From: Fimbriimonadales bacterium
GTDB lineage: Bacteria > Armatimonadota > Fimbriimonadia > Fimbriimonadales > GBS-DC
Direction of reading: 5' to 3'
DNA length: 34,959 nt
Assembly (NCBI GenBank): GCA_026003075.1
Contig: BPGO01000003.1
Location: 115,066-150,024 of the forward strand
Both the position numbers and the translations under genes were made by a program. The notes below the pieces were generated by a model, which saw only the letters and a program-made list of their open reading frames with translations, was not told the origin of the DNA and ran no database searches. How positions within the stretch are numbered: position 1 is the stretch's first letter; each line of letters opens with the position of its first letter. Below are positions 24,610-32,421 of this stretch, piece after piece.

Positions 24610-25842
24610 CTAACACCCACTGCCAAAGTGGAACAGCACCTGCAGCAGGTCGGCGTCGTCCACGATGCCGTCCTTGTTGATGTCCTCGTGGCGGGTCAAG
24701 CCCGTGCCCGGTGTGCCGAACGCGAACAGCACGGCAAGCAGGTCGCTGTCGTCAATACACCCATCGCCGTTCGTATCGCCCGTGCGCCAGGTGTCCAGCA
24801 GGTACGCTTCTTCTTGGCGTCCAGTGGCGGCGTTGTAGCCCACACCCACAACATAGCGTCCGTCGGGCGAGAGGGCGGAAGCATTATCAAGCCGCGAGCC
24901 GTCGGTGAGCAGGTGGGCGTAGGTGCTGTTCAGGTCTTCCATGCCGCCCGATAAAGTCCACCGAAAGGCACGCAAATACCTGCTGGCGTTGACTGCCCAG
25001 CCCACCACCACCGCGCCGTCCGCAGAAACGCCAAGCGCATAGCTCTGAGCACCGCCCGGCAGCGTGCCGAGATCCTGCATCCCGCCCGACGCTGTCCAGC
25101 GAAAGGCACGCCATCGCCCGCTGGCGTTTAGTGAACTGCCCACCACCACCGAGCCATCCGCAGAAACGCCATATGCCCAGCTCTCAGGACCGCCCGGCGT
25201 GCCGAGATCCTGCATCCCGCCCGACGCTGTCCAGCGAAAGGCACGCCATCGCCCGCTGGCGTTTAGTGAACTGCCCACCACCACCGAGCCGTCCGTAGAA
25301 ACGCCAGACGCTCTGCTCCAATCACCGTCCAGCGAGCCGAGATCCTGCATCCCGCCCGACGCTGTCCAGCGAAAGGCACGCCATCGCCCACTGGCGTTGT
25401 ATGCCCAGCCCACCACCACTGAGCCGTCCGCAGAAACGCCAGACGCCTCACTAAAAAAACCGCCCAGCGTGCCAAGATCCTGCATCCCGCCCGATAAAGT
25501 CCAGCGAAAGGCACGAGAATACCCGAAGGCGTCTTCTGCCTGGCCCACCACCACCGAGCCATCCGCAGAAACGCCAAACGCATCGCTATAACCACCACCC
25601 AGCGTGCCAAGATCCTGCATCCCGCCCGATGAAGTCCAGCGAAAGGCACGAGAATACCCGAAGGCGTCTTTTGTCTGGCCCACCACCACCGAGCCGTCCG
25701 CGGAGACGCCACGCGCATAACTCCCACTACCGCCCAGCGTGCCCAGCCAAGTCAGCGATTGCGCACAGACACGGGTTCCAGCACCCAGCGCCACGCTCAC
25801 CAATACGCTCCACACCAACCAGTTCCTGCAGGCTCGTCTCAT
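24610..25842 (-). CDS. Secreted HAF-repeat protein (probable beta-propeller) with C-terminal dockerin-like module
   Basis: A 410-residue exported protein with a signal peptide (WLVWSVLVSVALGAGTRVCA). Six clear HAF repeats of about 45 residues follow, each of the form LGTLGG..., GVSADGSVVVG..., RAFRWT..SGGMQD. A degenerate seventh unit ends at GRQEEAYLLD. Seven blade-sized units suggest a seven-bladed beta-propeller (inference). The last 55 residues carry two dockerin-like loops, DTNGDGCIDDSDLL and DINKDGIVDDADLL, and end FGSGC. The lamin-tail protein at 7388 has the same ending. AGGAGG precedes the ATG. A TATAAT box lies about 87 bases upstream at 25929-25934. The repeats are near-identical at the DNA level, so slippage or recombination is likely. 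Confidence 0.8.
   Translation of the reverse strand: MRRACRNWLVWSVLVSVALGAGTRVCAQSLTWLGTLGGSGSYARGVSADGSVVVGQTKDAFGYSRAFRWTSSGGMQDLGTLGGGYSDAFGVSADGSVVVGQAEDAFGYSRAFRWTLSGGMQDLGTLGGFFSEASGVSADGSVVVGWAYNASGRWRAFRWTASGGMQDLGSLDGDWSRASGVSTDGSVVVGSSLNASGRWRAFRWTASGGMQDLGTPGGPESWAYGVSADGSVVVGSSLNASGRWRAFRWTASGGMQDLGTLPGGAQSYALGVSADGAVVVGWAVNASRYLRAFRWTLSGGMEDLNSTYAHLLTDGSRLDNASALSPDGRYVVGVGYNAATGRQEEAYLLDTWRTGDTNGDGCIDDSDLLAVLFAFGTPGTGLTRHEDINKDGIVDDADLLQVLFHFGSGC
25064..25290. repeat. 92-base exact direct repeat within HAF gene
   Basis: Bases 25064-25155 are repeated exactly at 25199-25290, an offset of 135 bases equal to one 45-residue protein repeat. Other units of the array are more divergent. 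This marks a recent tandem duplication or gene conversion of one blade. Confidence 0.85.
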
Positions 25843-26231
25843 CGCTCCTGCCTCCTCTGTCTCTGAGATTTTCGTTTGCGGCGGGTCGCCTGTCGTCGCC
25901 CGCGAAACCGCGCCGCGTCTTACACTCTATTATACAAAAATTCCTCAAAAACTTGCCATTAATCGGGGGAAATCGGTATCAAGTTCCTCTGAAACGCAAG
26001 CGCTCAAGCGGATGTTCGGCAAATCACCGCGCCCAGCTAACTCGAGCGAACGCTCCCAAGCAACAGAGAAGGCGACTGAAGTCGCACACAGTCGCTCGCT
26101 TGAAAATCAAGTTAGACAGAGTCGCTTAAAGGCGCATGGGCGATCACCGACGCGGGACGCCACTCTATAAAGCAGTTGGAACACCCAGACAGCACCGAAT
26201 AAGCCCGCCGAACCCTATCGCACAGAGGCTC
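25843..26231. other. Intergenic region between HAF gene and rodA
   Basis: This 389-base stretch has no convincing gene. It holds the minus-strand TATAAT box of the HAF gene at 25929-25934 and a long GC-rich leader. From 26072 onward there is a small palindrome (GCGACT, GA, AGTCGC at 26072-26085). Further AGTCGC copies lie at 26090 and 26120, and a second stem (CTTGA, AAA, TCAAG) at 26099-26111. Open frames across it lack coding character and start signals. No RNA family was recognised. Confidence 0.5.
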
Positions 26232-27362
26232 CTATATCCGCACAGGCGACTCGCGCAGGCTAATCGCCTGAAGCAAGCCGACCGCTAACAGCGAGACCCA
26301 CAACACGGTGCCCCCATAACTGATAAATGGCAGGGGAATACCCACTACTGGAAACAACCCGATGGTCATCCCGACATTGGTAAGCAGGTGAAATGTAAAC
26401 AACGCAAGGATGCCCCCCGCAATGAGGCGATGATACTCCTCGCGTGTGCGCGTCATCAGCCGCCAGATAGTATACAGAAACGCGCCATATAACCCCAGCA
26501 AGCCCACTGCCCCGACGAAGCCCAGCTCCTCCGCGACCACCACGAAAATAAAGTCCGTGTGCTGTTCGGGGATGTAGCGCAGGTTCTTTTGGGTTCCGTG
26601 CAGGTAGCCCTTGCCTACCAGCTGCCCGCTGCCGACCGCGATACGCGCCTGCAGGATGTGATACCCGCTTTGTTGGGGGTCGGCTTCGGGGTTCATAAAT
26701 GACACGAGACGCGCTTTCTGGTAGTCCTTGAGGATATCAAAGTGCCACAGCCCCGCAAAGCCGAGCGCGCCCGCCACCACCGTAAGCCAAAGCCAACGCG
26801 TCCGCGCGCCCGCCAAATAGACCATCGCGAACCATAACGCTCCAAACACGATGGAAGTACCCAAATCGGGCTGTTTGAACACCAGCAGCGCGGGCGCCGC
26901 CATATGAACCATCGAGAGCAAGAACCCCTTGGGAGTACGAATCGCCGCGCCTTGACGCGCCAGCCAACTGGCTAAAGTCAAAATCAGAAAGATCTTCGCG
27001 AATTCCGACGGTTGCAGCTGGAACCCACCGGGCAACTCCAGCCAACGCTGCGCGCCCTTCCGCTCCGCACCAAACAGCAACACACCGACCAACATCCCCA
27101 GATTCAGAGTGTACAGGAGCTTGCTATAACGCGCCCACATCGACGGATGGATGCTCGCCATCACCAACGCCAACACCACGCCCAGACCCAGCCATACCAG
27201 CTGCTTCCGAAAAATCGCTGGCGACCACGGATAGGTGGCGCTGTAAAGCGCAGCCAGCCCCGCGCCAATCAGCAAAGTCGTGGTGAGGAGCAAGGGGTAG
27301 TCGATCTGCCGGAGTTTGAGCCGTTCCGTCAACACGCCGAACGCGGTCGCCTGCGTCGCCAC
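26232..27362 (-). CDS. rodA: RodA, SEDS-family peptidoglycan glycosyltransferase
   Basis: A 376-residue polytopic membrane protein of the SEDS family, which polymerises lipid II during rod elongation with a class B PBP. Hallmarks are LQPSEFAKI, KQPDLGTSIV, FVVVAEELGFVGA and PLPFISYGGT. It has about ten helices and normal RodA length. GTG 27362 is chosen because GGTACAAT ends six bases upstream, in the pattern seen for other leaderless genes here. The AGGAGG just before is 12 bases from the GTG and partly overlaps that box. A longer frame starting at 27422 has neither signal. No mreBCD or PBP2 gene is adjacent, so the usual cluster is split. Confidence 0.9.
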   Translation of the reverse strand: MATQATAFGVLTERLKLRQIDYPLLLTTTLLIGAGLAALYSATYPWSPAIFRKQLVWLGLGVVLALVMASIHPSMWARYSKLLYTLNLGMLVGVLLFGAERKGAQRWLELPGGFQLQPSEFAKIFLILTLASWLARQGAAIRTPKGFLLSMVHMAAPALLVFKQPDLGTSIVFGALWFAMVYLAGARTRWLWLTVVAGALGFAGLWHFDILKDYQKARLVSFMNPEADPQQSGYHILQARIAVGSGQLVGKGYLHGTQKNLRYIPEQHTDFIFVVVAEELGFVGAVGLLGLYGAFLYTIWRLMTRTREEYHRLIAGGILALFTFHLLTNVGMTIGLFPVVGIPLPFISYGGTVLWVSLLAVGLLQAISLRESPVRI

Positions 27363-27368
27363 ATGAGA

Positions 27369-27376
27369 ATTGTACC
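27369..27376 (-). promoter_or_regulatory. GGTACAAT -10 box, leaderless start of rodA
   Basis: On the minus strand GGTACAAT ends six bases before the GTG start at 27362. The GG of the box is also the end of an AGGAGG string, which may act as a distant ribosome binding site if transcription starts farther upstream. Confidence 0.5.
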
Positions 27377-27445
27377 TCCTCGCTGATTCATGGTGAGCGG
27401 TGTTGCCCAATTCCCCGAACAATTACCAGTTTTCGCCCGAAGCCC

Positions 27446-27474
27446 TTGCAGATCTGTCGCAAATGTGCTATAAT
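27446..27474 (+). promoter_or_regulatory. Strong extended -10 promoter of the PEP-CTERM gene
   Basis: TTGCAG at 27446-27451, a 17-base spacer and TATAAT at 27469-27474, preceded by TGC (extended -10). It is the best sigma-70-type promoter in the window and lies 150 bases before the start codon, leaving a long leader. Confidence 0.75.
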
Positions 27475-27524
27475 AGGGATGAGGATCATTTGCCGCTGAA
27501 TCTATCATTTGCCCTGTTGTACCC

Positions 27525-27593
27525 AGCCCCCATTCTGGGGGCTTGAGGCGAGAATACGATTTCTCGCCACTGAGGGCGAGTGGTCTCGCCCTC
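27525..27593 (+). promoter_or_regulatory. Three-hairpin 5' leader of the PEP-CTERM gene
   Basis: Hairpin A: AGCCCCC/GGGGGCT at 27525-27543. Hairpin B: GGCGAGAA/TTCTCGCC at 27547-27568. Hairpin C: GAGGGCGAG/CTCGCCCTC at 27572-27593. B and C share GGCGAG and CTCGCC arms, so the right arm of B (27563-27568) can instead pair with the left arm of C (27575-27580). The leader could therefore switch structures before the GGAGGT ribosome site at 27610-27615. Function is inferred. Confidence 0.55.
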
Positions 27594-27624
27594 TCAGTAA
27601 ACCACAGTTGGAGGTAAAGCAACG

Positions 27625-28563
27625 ATGCGTTTTGAGAAATGGAGTACGCTACTGACAGCGGGCTTGTTGAGCGCAGCCGCGCTTGCGCAGCCGACGATAG
27701 ACGGCACGCGCGACGCCCTCTACGGCACGCCGATTGTGGTGCAGGATACACCCACGGGATTCGGCGATAGCACTCTGGGTCAGGTGGATTACGCAAACGG
27801 CTCCGAGTTAGACGCCGCGTACGCCTATGTGGATACACTAAACTCTGTCCTCTATCTGTTCCTTGCAGGCAACCTCGAATCGAACTTCAATAAACTGGAA
27901 ATCTTCTTCGACACGGTAGCCGGCGGACAAAACCGACTGCGCGGCGACAACTCGAGTGTGGACTTCAATGGGCTGAACCGCATGGGCGACGATGGCAGCG
28001 GCAATGGCTTGACCTTTGACACAGGCTTTGAAGCCGACTACTGGATAGGCGTCACGGGCGGCGGTTCGCCTTATGCCCTCTACGCGAACTGGGCGGAGCT
28101 GCTGACAAGCGGCGGCGGACCAGGCTACTACTTGGGCACGACGGGCGCTGCCTCCAGTGGCATCCTGACGGGGGGAGATTCTGGCGCACCCTCTGGCATT
28201 CGCATCACGATTAACAACAGCAACACGGGCGGCGTGACAAGTAGCGTAGCGGATGCCACCGCAGCGGCTGCCGTCTCTACAGGGGTTGAGCTCGCCATTC
28301 CGTTCGCCGCGCTCGGCATCACCTCGACGCCCACAACCATCAAAGTGAGTGCGTTCATCAACGGCGCCGGACACGACTTCCTGTCGAACCAGGTGCTGGG
28401 CGGAGTCGGCGGGCTGGGCAACTTGGGCGAGCCGCGCAATGTGAACTTTGCCAACATCGCTGGAGACCAGTACTTCACGGTGGTCGTGCCGGAGCCGGCG
28501 AGCCTGATTGCGTTGGGCGCGGGCTTGACGGGCTTGCTGGGATTGCGCCGCCGCAAAGCATAA
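27625..28563 (+). CDS. PEP-CTERM sorted surface protein
   Basis: A 312-residue exported protein with a signal peptide (LLTAGLLSAAALAQ) and a C-terminal PEP-CTERM sorting tail: VPEPAS, a hydrophobic helix (LIALGAGLTGLLGL) and RRRKA. Exosortase enzymes recognise this tail, cleave it and release or attach the protein at the cell surface, often with exopolysaccharide. The body is Gly-, Asn- and Ser-rich with a beta-domain (NSVLYLFLAGNLESNFNKLE, then IFFDT) resembling carbohydrate-binding DOMON/CBM9-like folds; that is a weak assignment. GGAGGT is nine bases before the ATG. A strong promoter and structured leader precede it. No exosortase is in the window. Confidence 0.85.
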   Translation: MRFEKWSTLLTAGLLSAAALAQPTIDGTRDALYGTPIVVQDTPTGFGDSTLGQVDYANGSELDAAYAYVDTLNSVLYLFLAGNLESNFNKLEIFFDTVAGGQNRLRGDNSSVDFNGLNRMGDDGSGNGLTFDTGFEADYWIGVTGGGSPYALYANWAELLTSGGGPGYYLGTTGAASSGILTGGDSGAPSGIRITINNSNTGGVTSSVADATAAAAVSTGVELAIPFAALGITSTPTTIKVSAFINGAGHDFLSNQVLGGVGGLGNLGEPRNVNFANIAGDQYFTVVVPEPASLIALGAGLTGLLGLRRRKA

Positions 28564-28593
28564 GCTTGCATCATCCTCACCTCCCATCAACCC

Positions 28594-28618
28594 TCCCCCG
28601 ACCCTCGTGGTCGGGGGA
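28594..28618 (+). terminator. Terminator hairpin after the PEP-CTERM gene
   Basis: TCCCCCGACC at 28594-28603 pairs perfectly with GGTCGGGGGA at 28609-28618 (10 bp, loop CTCGT), followed by ACTTTAA. It lies between the convergent PEP-CTERM and trpB genes and could serve both. Confidence 0.75.
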
Positions 28619-28631
28619 ACTTTAATGGCGC

Positions 28632-29828
28632 CTACGCCCGCGCACTCACGATTTCCGCCACATGCGCCACATCTTTATCCCCGCGCCCCGACAAGTTCAC
28701 CAAAATCACGCTGTTGGGTTCCAGCGTGGGCGCAAGTCGGGTCAGGTGCGCGAACGCATGCGCGCACTCCAGCGCCGGGATAATCCCCTCGTGCCGCGCG
28801 AGCCATGCGAACGCACCCAACGCCTCCTCGTCCGTCGCGACGACATACTCCGCGCGTCCAATCTCTTTGAGATAGGCATGTTCTGGACCCGATCCGGGAT
28901 AGTCCAGCCCCGCCGAGACGGAGTGCGTGAGCCGTATCTGACCGTCTTCCGTTTGCAGCACGAGGCTGGCGGAGCCGTGCAGGATGCCATACTCGCCTGC
29001 CACGAGGCTGGCAGAATGCTCGCCGGTCTCCAATCCGTGTCCGCCCGCCTCCACGCCAATCAGGCGCACCCCCTCATCCTCGATAAACGGATAGAAAATC
29101 CCGATGGCGTTGCTGCCCCCCCCCACGCTGGCGACCACTGCGTCGGGGAGGCGTCCCGCATACGCCAGGATCTGCTCCCGCGCCTCACGCCCAATCACCG
29201 ACTGAAAATCGCGTACTATCATCGGATACGGATGCGGTCCTACACATGAGCCGATGATATAGTGCGTCGTGCGCACATTAGTAACCCAGTCGCGTATCGC
29301 CTCGCTGGTGGCGTCTTTGAGCGTCGCGGCGCCGCTTTCCACAGGGATGACCTTCGCGCCCAGTAGGTTCATCCGAAACACATTCAGGGCTTGACGGCGC
29401 ATGTCCTCCGCGCCCATATAGACCTCGCACTGCAATCCCAGCAGCGCGCACGCCGTCGCCGTCGCGACCCCGTGTTGCCCTGCACCCGTCTCGGCGATGA
29501 TGCGCTGTTTGCCCATCCGCTTCGCCAGAATCGCCTGCCCCAGCGCATTATTGATTTTGTGCGCCCCCGTGTGGCATAGGTCCTCCCGTTTAATGTAGAC
29601 CTGATGCCCCAACGCCGCGCTCAGGTTCGCCGCGAAATAGAGCGGGGTCGGGCGTCCCGCGAAAGTGATGAGGTAGTAGTTCAACTCGCGTTGGAAGTCA
29701 GGGTCGTCTTTGAAATGCCGGTAGGCGTCCGTTAGCTCGTCGAGGGCGGGGATGAGCGTCTCGGGCACATAGCGTCCACCAAAGCGACCGAAGTAGCCCT
29801 TCTCGTCGGGCGCAGTGTAAGCAGGCAT
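28632..29828 (-). CDS. trpB: Tryptophan synthase beta chain
   Basis: A 398-residue TrpB1-type enzyme that condenses indole with serine to make tryptophan using pyridoxal phosphate. The Schiff-base Lys is K91 in [21 protein letters not shown] is the phosphate-binding loop. [10 protein letters not shown] holds the catalytic Glu region. [19 protein letters not shown] completes the family signature. The start at 29828 gives the normal N-terminus ([20 protein letters not shown]). A longer frame would add about 90 residues of shadow from the overlapping membrane gene. trpA and other trp genes are absent nearby, so regulation by clustering is lost. A GGTATACT box ends six bases before the ATG, inside the upstream gene. 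Confidence 0.97.
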   Translation of the reverse strand: MPAYTAPDEKGYFGRFGGRYVPETLIPALDELTDAYRHFKDDPDFQRELNYYLITFAGRPTPLYFAANLSAALGHQVYIKREDLCHTGAHKINNALGQAILAKRMGKQRIIAETGAGQHGVATATACALLGLQCEVYMGAEDMRRQALNVFRMNLLGAKVIPVESGAATLKDATSEAIRDWVTNVRTTHYIIGSCVGPHPYPMIVRDFQSVIGREAREQILAYAGRLPDAVVASVGGGSNAIGIFYPFIEDEGVRLIGVEAGGHGLETGEHSASLVAGEYGILHGSASLVLQTEDGQIRLTHSVSAGLDYPGSGPEHAYLKEIGRAEYVVATDEEALGAFAWLARHEGIIPALECAHAFAHLTRLAPTLEPNSVILVNLSGRGDKDVAHVAEIVSARA

Positions 29829-31036
29829 AGCAACAGTATACCTGCCCAAAGTGCGCGCAACACCGCTGGGAAATAGTAGTAGTGCATCAAGGGCAGCACA
29901 GGCATTAGGGGAGCGTACGCAAGCAGCGAACCCTGCCAACCGACCCAACCCAACCGCGTCCGTAGCCCCTCGCGCAACGCGACCAGATAGGCAACCAACC
30001 CCAACTGCGCCAGCCAGAACGCGGGCATCACCCAGTTGAACGGCGCGATACGGGCGACATCCAGCTGCATCACCGCGTCGCGTCCTGTCGGGATAAGCCA
30101 ATAGAGTGCGGTTCCAGGCAGGGTTGTGAATCGCTTAAGCCGTTGCTGGTGATACTCTGTATCGGTGGGGATGTGCGTGCGATAGAAAGCAAAGTAGGGG
30201 ATCAGCAAACACAGGCACAGCGAAGGCAACAACCAGGCGCGGGGAATGGCTCCCCGTTGACGCGAGACGCTCAAGGCGCAAAGCCCCATCAGAATAGGCA
30301 ACCCCACCGCCTGCTCATAACTGAGCAGTGCGCCCAGAAAGCCCAGCAGCCCTAAAGCCGCCCAGCGCACCTGCCCCGTGCGTGCATAGACACAAGCCCC
30401 CGTCAGTGCCAGCAGCGCAAATAGCGTCATCAGAGTCGCCGTGCGAGCGGGAATCCAACCCATAGCGCGGTAGGCGAAGGTTTGCTGGTGAATATCGGGC
30501 AGCGTAAGGAGGAAGCGTAGCTCCACCACCAGCGTATACGCGATGCACCCCCACAGCGCCCCGCGCCGCCAGTCGCCCGTGCGCCAGCCCCACAGCACGC
30601 CTGCAGTAAGCCCCGCCCAACCCAGCCAGAGCGGCGGCTCAGGTAACAAACCCGTCTGCCAGTAAGTAAACACACCCCCTGCAAGCAGCGCAAGCGCACG
30701 CCGACCCGATAACGCCCAACCAAACTCCACCACCAACAGCGCGTTCAGCGTCGCCAATAGCCCGTTTGTCCACTTCCACGCCAGCAAATTCGCGCCCCAG
30801 AACCAGTAGTCCACCTGATACAGCACGCTCGGCAAGGGACGATAGAAGCCGTTTCCCAACACCCAGTCGCCCACAAACCACGCCCCAATCGAGTGGGGCT
30901 GCTGCAGGCGCTGTAAAATGACGCGCGTGTCTAAATTCTCGAAACTGGTGTGCAACCCGTCGTCGTAATGCCAATACCCGACGGCGATCAGGTTCAGTGC
31001 CACAATAAGCCCCAGCCCAGCCAGCCAGCCACGCAC
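29732..31036 (-). CDS. Multi-pass membrane protein, GT-C glycosyltransferase-like
   Basis: A 434-residue protein with roughly ten hydrophobic helices. The first lumenal or periplasmic loop has [13 protein letters not shown] and [18 protein letters not shown]. This acidic DD followed by an RPL motif resembles the first loop of GT-C-fold, O-mannosyltransferase-like enzymes that use lipid-linked sugars. The sugar donor and acceptor are unknown, and no other glycosylation gene adjoins it. The start is GTG 31036 with only a weak ribosome site. Its last 97 bases overlap trpB in another frame. It is divergent from the LolA-like gene with a gap of 37 bases. Confidence 0.6.
   Translation of the reverse strand: MRGWLAGLGLIVALNLIAVGYWHYDDGLHTSFENLDTRVILQRLQQPHSIGAWFVGDWVLGNGFYRPLPSVLYQVDYWFWGANLLAWKWTNGLLATLNALLVVEFGWALSGRRALALLAGGVFTYWQTGLLPEPPLWLGWAGLTAGVLWGWRTGDWRRGALWGCIAYTLVVELRFLLTLPDIHQQTFAYRAMGWIPARTATLMTLFALLALTGACVYARTGQVRWAALGLLGFLGALLSYEQAVGLPILMGLCALSVSRQRGAIPRAWLLPSLCLCLLIPYFAFYRTHIPTDTEYHQQRLKRFTTLPGTALYWLIPTGRDAVMQLDVARIAPFNWVMPAFWLAQLGLVAYLVALREGLRTRLGWVGWQGSLLAYAPLMPVLPLMHYYYFPAVLRALWAGILLLCLLTLRPTRRATSVALVDAMCPRRSSPPSTS
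29835..29842 (-). promoter_or_regulatory. GGTATACT -10 box, leaderless start of trpB
   Basis: On the minus strand GGTATACT ends six bases before the trpB ATG at 29828. It lies inside the coding sequence of the upstream membrane protein gene, and no Shine-Dalgarno is present. Confidence 0.55.
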
Positions 31037-31056
31037 AGCCTATCGGTTCGAACTGG

Positions 31057-31064
31057 GGTACACT
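31057..31064 (+). promoter_or_regulatory. GGTACACT -10 box, leaderless start of LolA-like gene
   Basis: GGTACACT ends nine bases before the ATG at 31074. The intervening TTCCCTGCT cannot act as a ribosome binding site. Confidence 0.55.
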
Positions 31065-31073
31065 TTCCCTGCT

Positions 31074-31760
31074 ATGCGAGGGATTAGTGTGGTGCTGACG
31101 CTATTGGGCATAGCGTTCTGCTATGCGCAGGTGGACAAAACCGCCGAGGAGTGGCTCCAGAAAAGTTTTCAGGCGTATACTCAACTCCAAAGCTTGCAAA
31201 GCAAGACCACGCTCACCGTACTGATGGTAACCCCGCGCTACCCCGACGGCATGCCGATTCAGAAGTACCTGTATGCCTACACGGTTCAAGCCCCCGCGCG
31301 AATCAACTTACTGGTGAAAGACCTGAACGCGCAAGGCGAAGGGCAACGCTATCTGAGCGATGGGCAGACCTTCAGGGTCGGCAACGAGACCAAGCCGGTC
31401 GGCAATTCAGGCGCGGCGCTGCTGGAGCAACTCAGCAGCGCGGAAGTGGTACCCTCTTATGACCTTGTGTTCCTCATCGGCGGCAAAAGCAGCCAAGAGA
31501 AGTTCCTTAAACAAATCACCCAACTCAAAATCACGGGCGAGACCGAAAAGCAAGTTACGCTCGCCGGGCGCATCAAAAACGAGCGCGGTAAGGAGGACGC
31601 CCTGGAAATCGTCCTCGACAAAGCGACCCTCCTAATGCGCAGCCTGAAAATCCGCACGGAAGTCAAAATCGAAGAGCAGCCCGGCGCATTCGTGCTAATT
31701 ATGGAGTTCGAGCCGACGCCCAATGTCCCCGTCTCCGAACAGACCTGGACAGACAAGTAA
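31074..31760 (+). CDS. LolA-like exported protein
   Basis: A 228-residue protein with a signal peptide (MRGISVVLTLLGIAFCYAQ). The single-domain layout (AEEWLQKSFQAYTQLQSLQS and RINLLVKDLNAQGEGQRYLS, with a DGQTFRV strand) is like the LolA/LppX/DUF2092 half-barrel family. Such proteins carry lipoproteins or other hydrophobic molecules across the periplasm. It is somewhat shorter than the DUF2092 family and lacks a lipobox, so it should be soluble in the periplasm. It is followed 26 bases later by ylxP with its own promoter. Its ligand cannot be told from the sequence. Confidence 0.65.
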   Translation: MRGISVVLTLLGIAFCYAQVDKTAEEWLQKSFQAYTQLQSLQSKTTLTVLMVTPRYPDGMPIQKYLYAYTVQAPARINLLVKDLNAQGEGQRYLSDGQTFRVGNETKPVGNSGAALLEQLSSAEVVPSYDLVFLIGGKSSQEKFLKQITQLKITGETEKQVTLAGRIKNERGKEDALEIVLDKATLLMRSLKIRTEVKIEEQPGAFVLIMEFEPTPNVPVSEQTWTDK

Positions 31761-31771
31761 GCCTCTGGACA

Positions 31772-31779
31772 GGTATAAT
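31772..31779 (+). promoter_or_regulatory. GGTATAAT -10 box, leaderless start of ylxP
   Basis: A consensus GGTATAAT ends seven bases before the ATG at 31787 with no ribosome binding site between. It is the clearest leaderless arrangement in the window. Confidence 0.65.
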
Positions 31780-31786
31780 CTTAGAA

Positions 31787-32074
31787 ATGGCGGCACGGAT
31801 TGGCATCTTGACCGTCGAACTCCACATTGGCGGCTGCCGCTCGCTGAAAGAAAAACGCCAGGTGGTGCAGAGCCTGATCACCCGCCTACGCAACGATTTT
31901 AATCTCTCCGTCGCGGAGGTGGACCATCACGACCTGCATCAACGCGCGTGCATCGCGATTGCGTGCGTGGGCAATCAGACCGATTTTGTCAATCGTGTGC
32001 TGGATGCCGTGCTGGAACGCCTGGAACACGAAGGGCGTATCATGCTTTTGGAGAGCCATTTAGAGTTGCTATAA
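31787..32074 (+). CDS. ylxP: YlxP / DUF503 family protein
   Basis: A 95-residue DUF503 protein. Family hallmarks are LTVELHIGGCRSLKEKRQVV near the start and AEVDHHDLHQRACIAIACVG in the middle. Members are small, usually encoded between infB and rbfA, and linked to ribosome maturation; the biochemical role is poorly known. Here rbfA follows 14 bases later, but nusA and infB are not in front. The ancestral cluster is therefore split, and ylxP has gained its own leaderless promoter. Confidence 0.88.
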   Translation: MAARIGILTVELHIGGCRSLKEKRQVVQSLITRLRNDFNLSVAEVDHHDLHQRACIAIACVGNQTDFVNRVLDAVLERLEHEGRIMLLESHLELL

Positions 32075-32088
32075 CAAGGAGGACGCCG

Positions 32089-32421
32089 ATGGGCGGACGC
32101 ATGGAACGACTGGAATCGCTCCTGACTGCCGAACTCAGTCAGGTGTTATTGAGGGATTTAGCAGGACAGGATTTGGGGCTGGCGACCATTACGGGTGTCA
32201 AGGTGGCACGCGACTTATCGCAGGCAACCGTCTATGTGAGCGTGTTGGGCGATGAGCGACGACGGGTGCAAACCCTCGAACGCCTCCAGCACGCCGCAGG
32301 CTATATCAAGGGACTGCTCGGCAAACGGCTGCATCTGAAGCGCATTCCGAAGTTGGTCTTTGTAGACGACCCCTCGCTGCGCGACGCCGATCGTATCAAT
32401 CGCCTGCTGAAGGATGGCTAA
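32089..32421 (+). CDS. rbfA: Ribosome-binding factor A
   Basis: A 110-residue RbfA, a KH-like protein that binds immature 30S subunits and promotes 16S rRNA 5'-end processing. The family pattern MERLESLLTAELSQVLLRDL, ATITGVKVARDLSQATVYVS and LGKRLHLKRIPKLVFVDDPS is intact. The ATG at 32089 is six bases after AAGGAGG. A longer in-frame extension back to 31948 overlaps ylxP and is rejected. Its stop overlaps the next gene by eight bases. Confidence 0.95.
   Translation: MGGRMERLESLLTAELSQVLLRDLAGQDLGLATITGVKVARDLSQATVYVSVLGDERRRVQTLERLQHAAGYIKGLLGKRLHLKRIPKLVFVDDPSLRDADRINRLLKDG

Noticed and set aside
25064..25591. Plus-strand 175-residue repetitive protein
   Set aside because: It is the antisense shadow of the HAF repeats and has no start signals; the minus-strand gene has a signal peptide and a dockerin-like end.
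24955..25735. CRISPR array or iteron-like origin from the 135-base periodicity
   Set aside because: The repeats keep an open reading frame with 45-residue protein periodicity and have no unique spacers.
28632..30101. 489-residue version of TrpB
   Set aside because: The extra 91 residues are the shadow of the overlapping membrane protein gene. The normal TrpB N-terminus begins at 29828.
31948..32088. Longer RbfA starting inside ylxP
   Set aside because: The extension is ylxP read in another frame. AAGGAGG marks the start at 32089.
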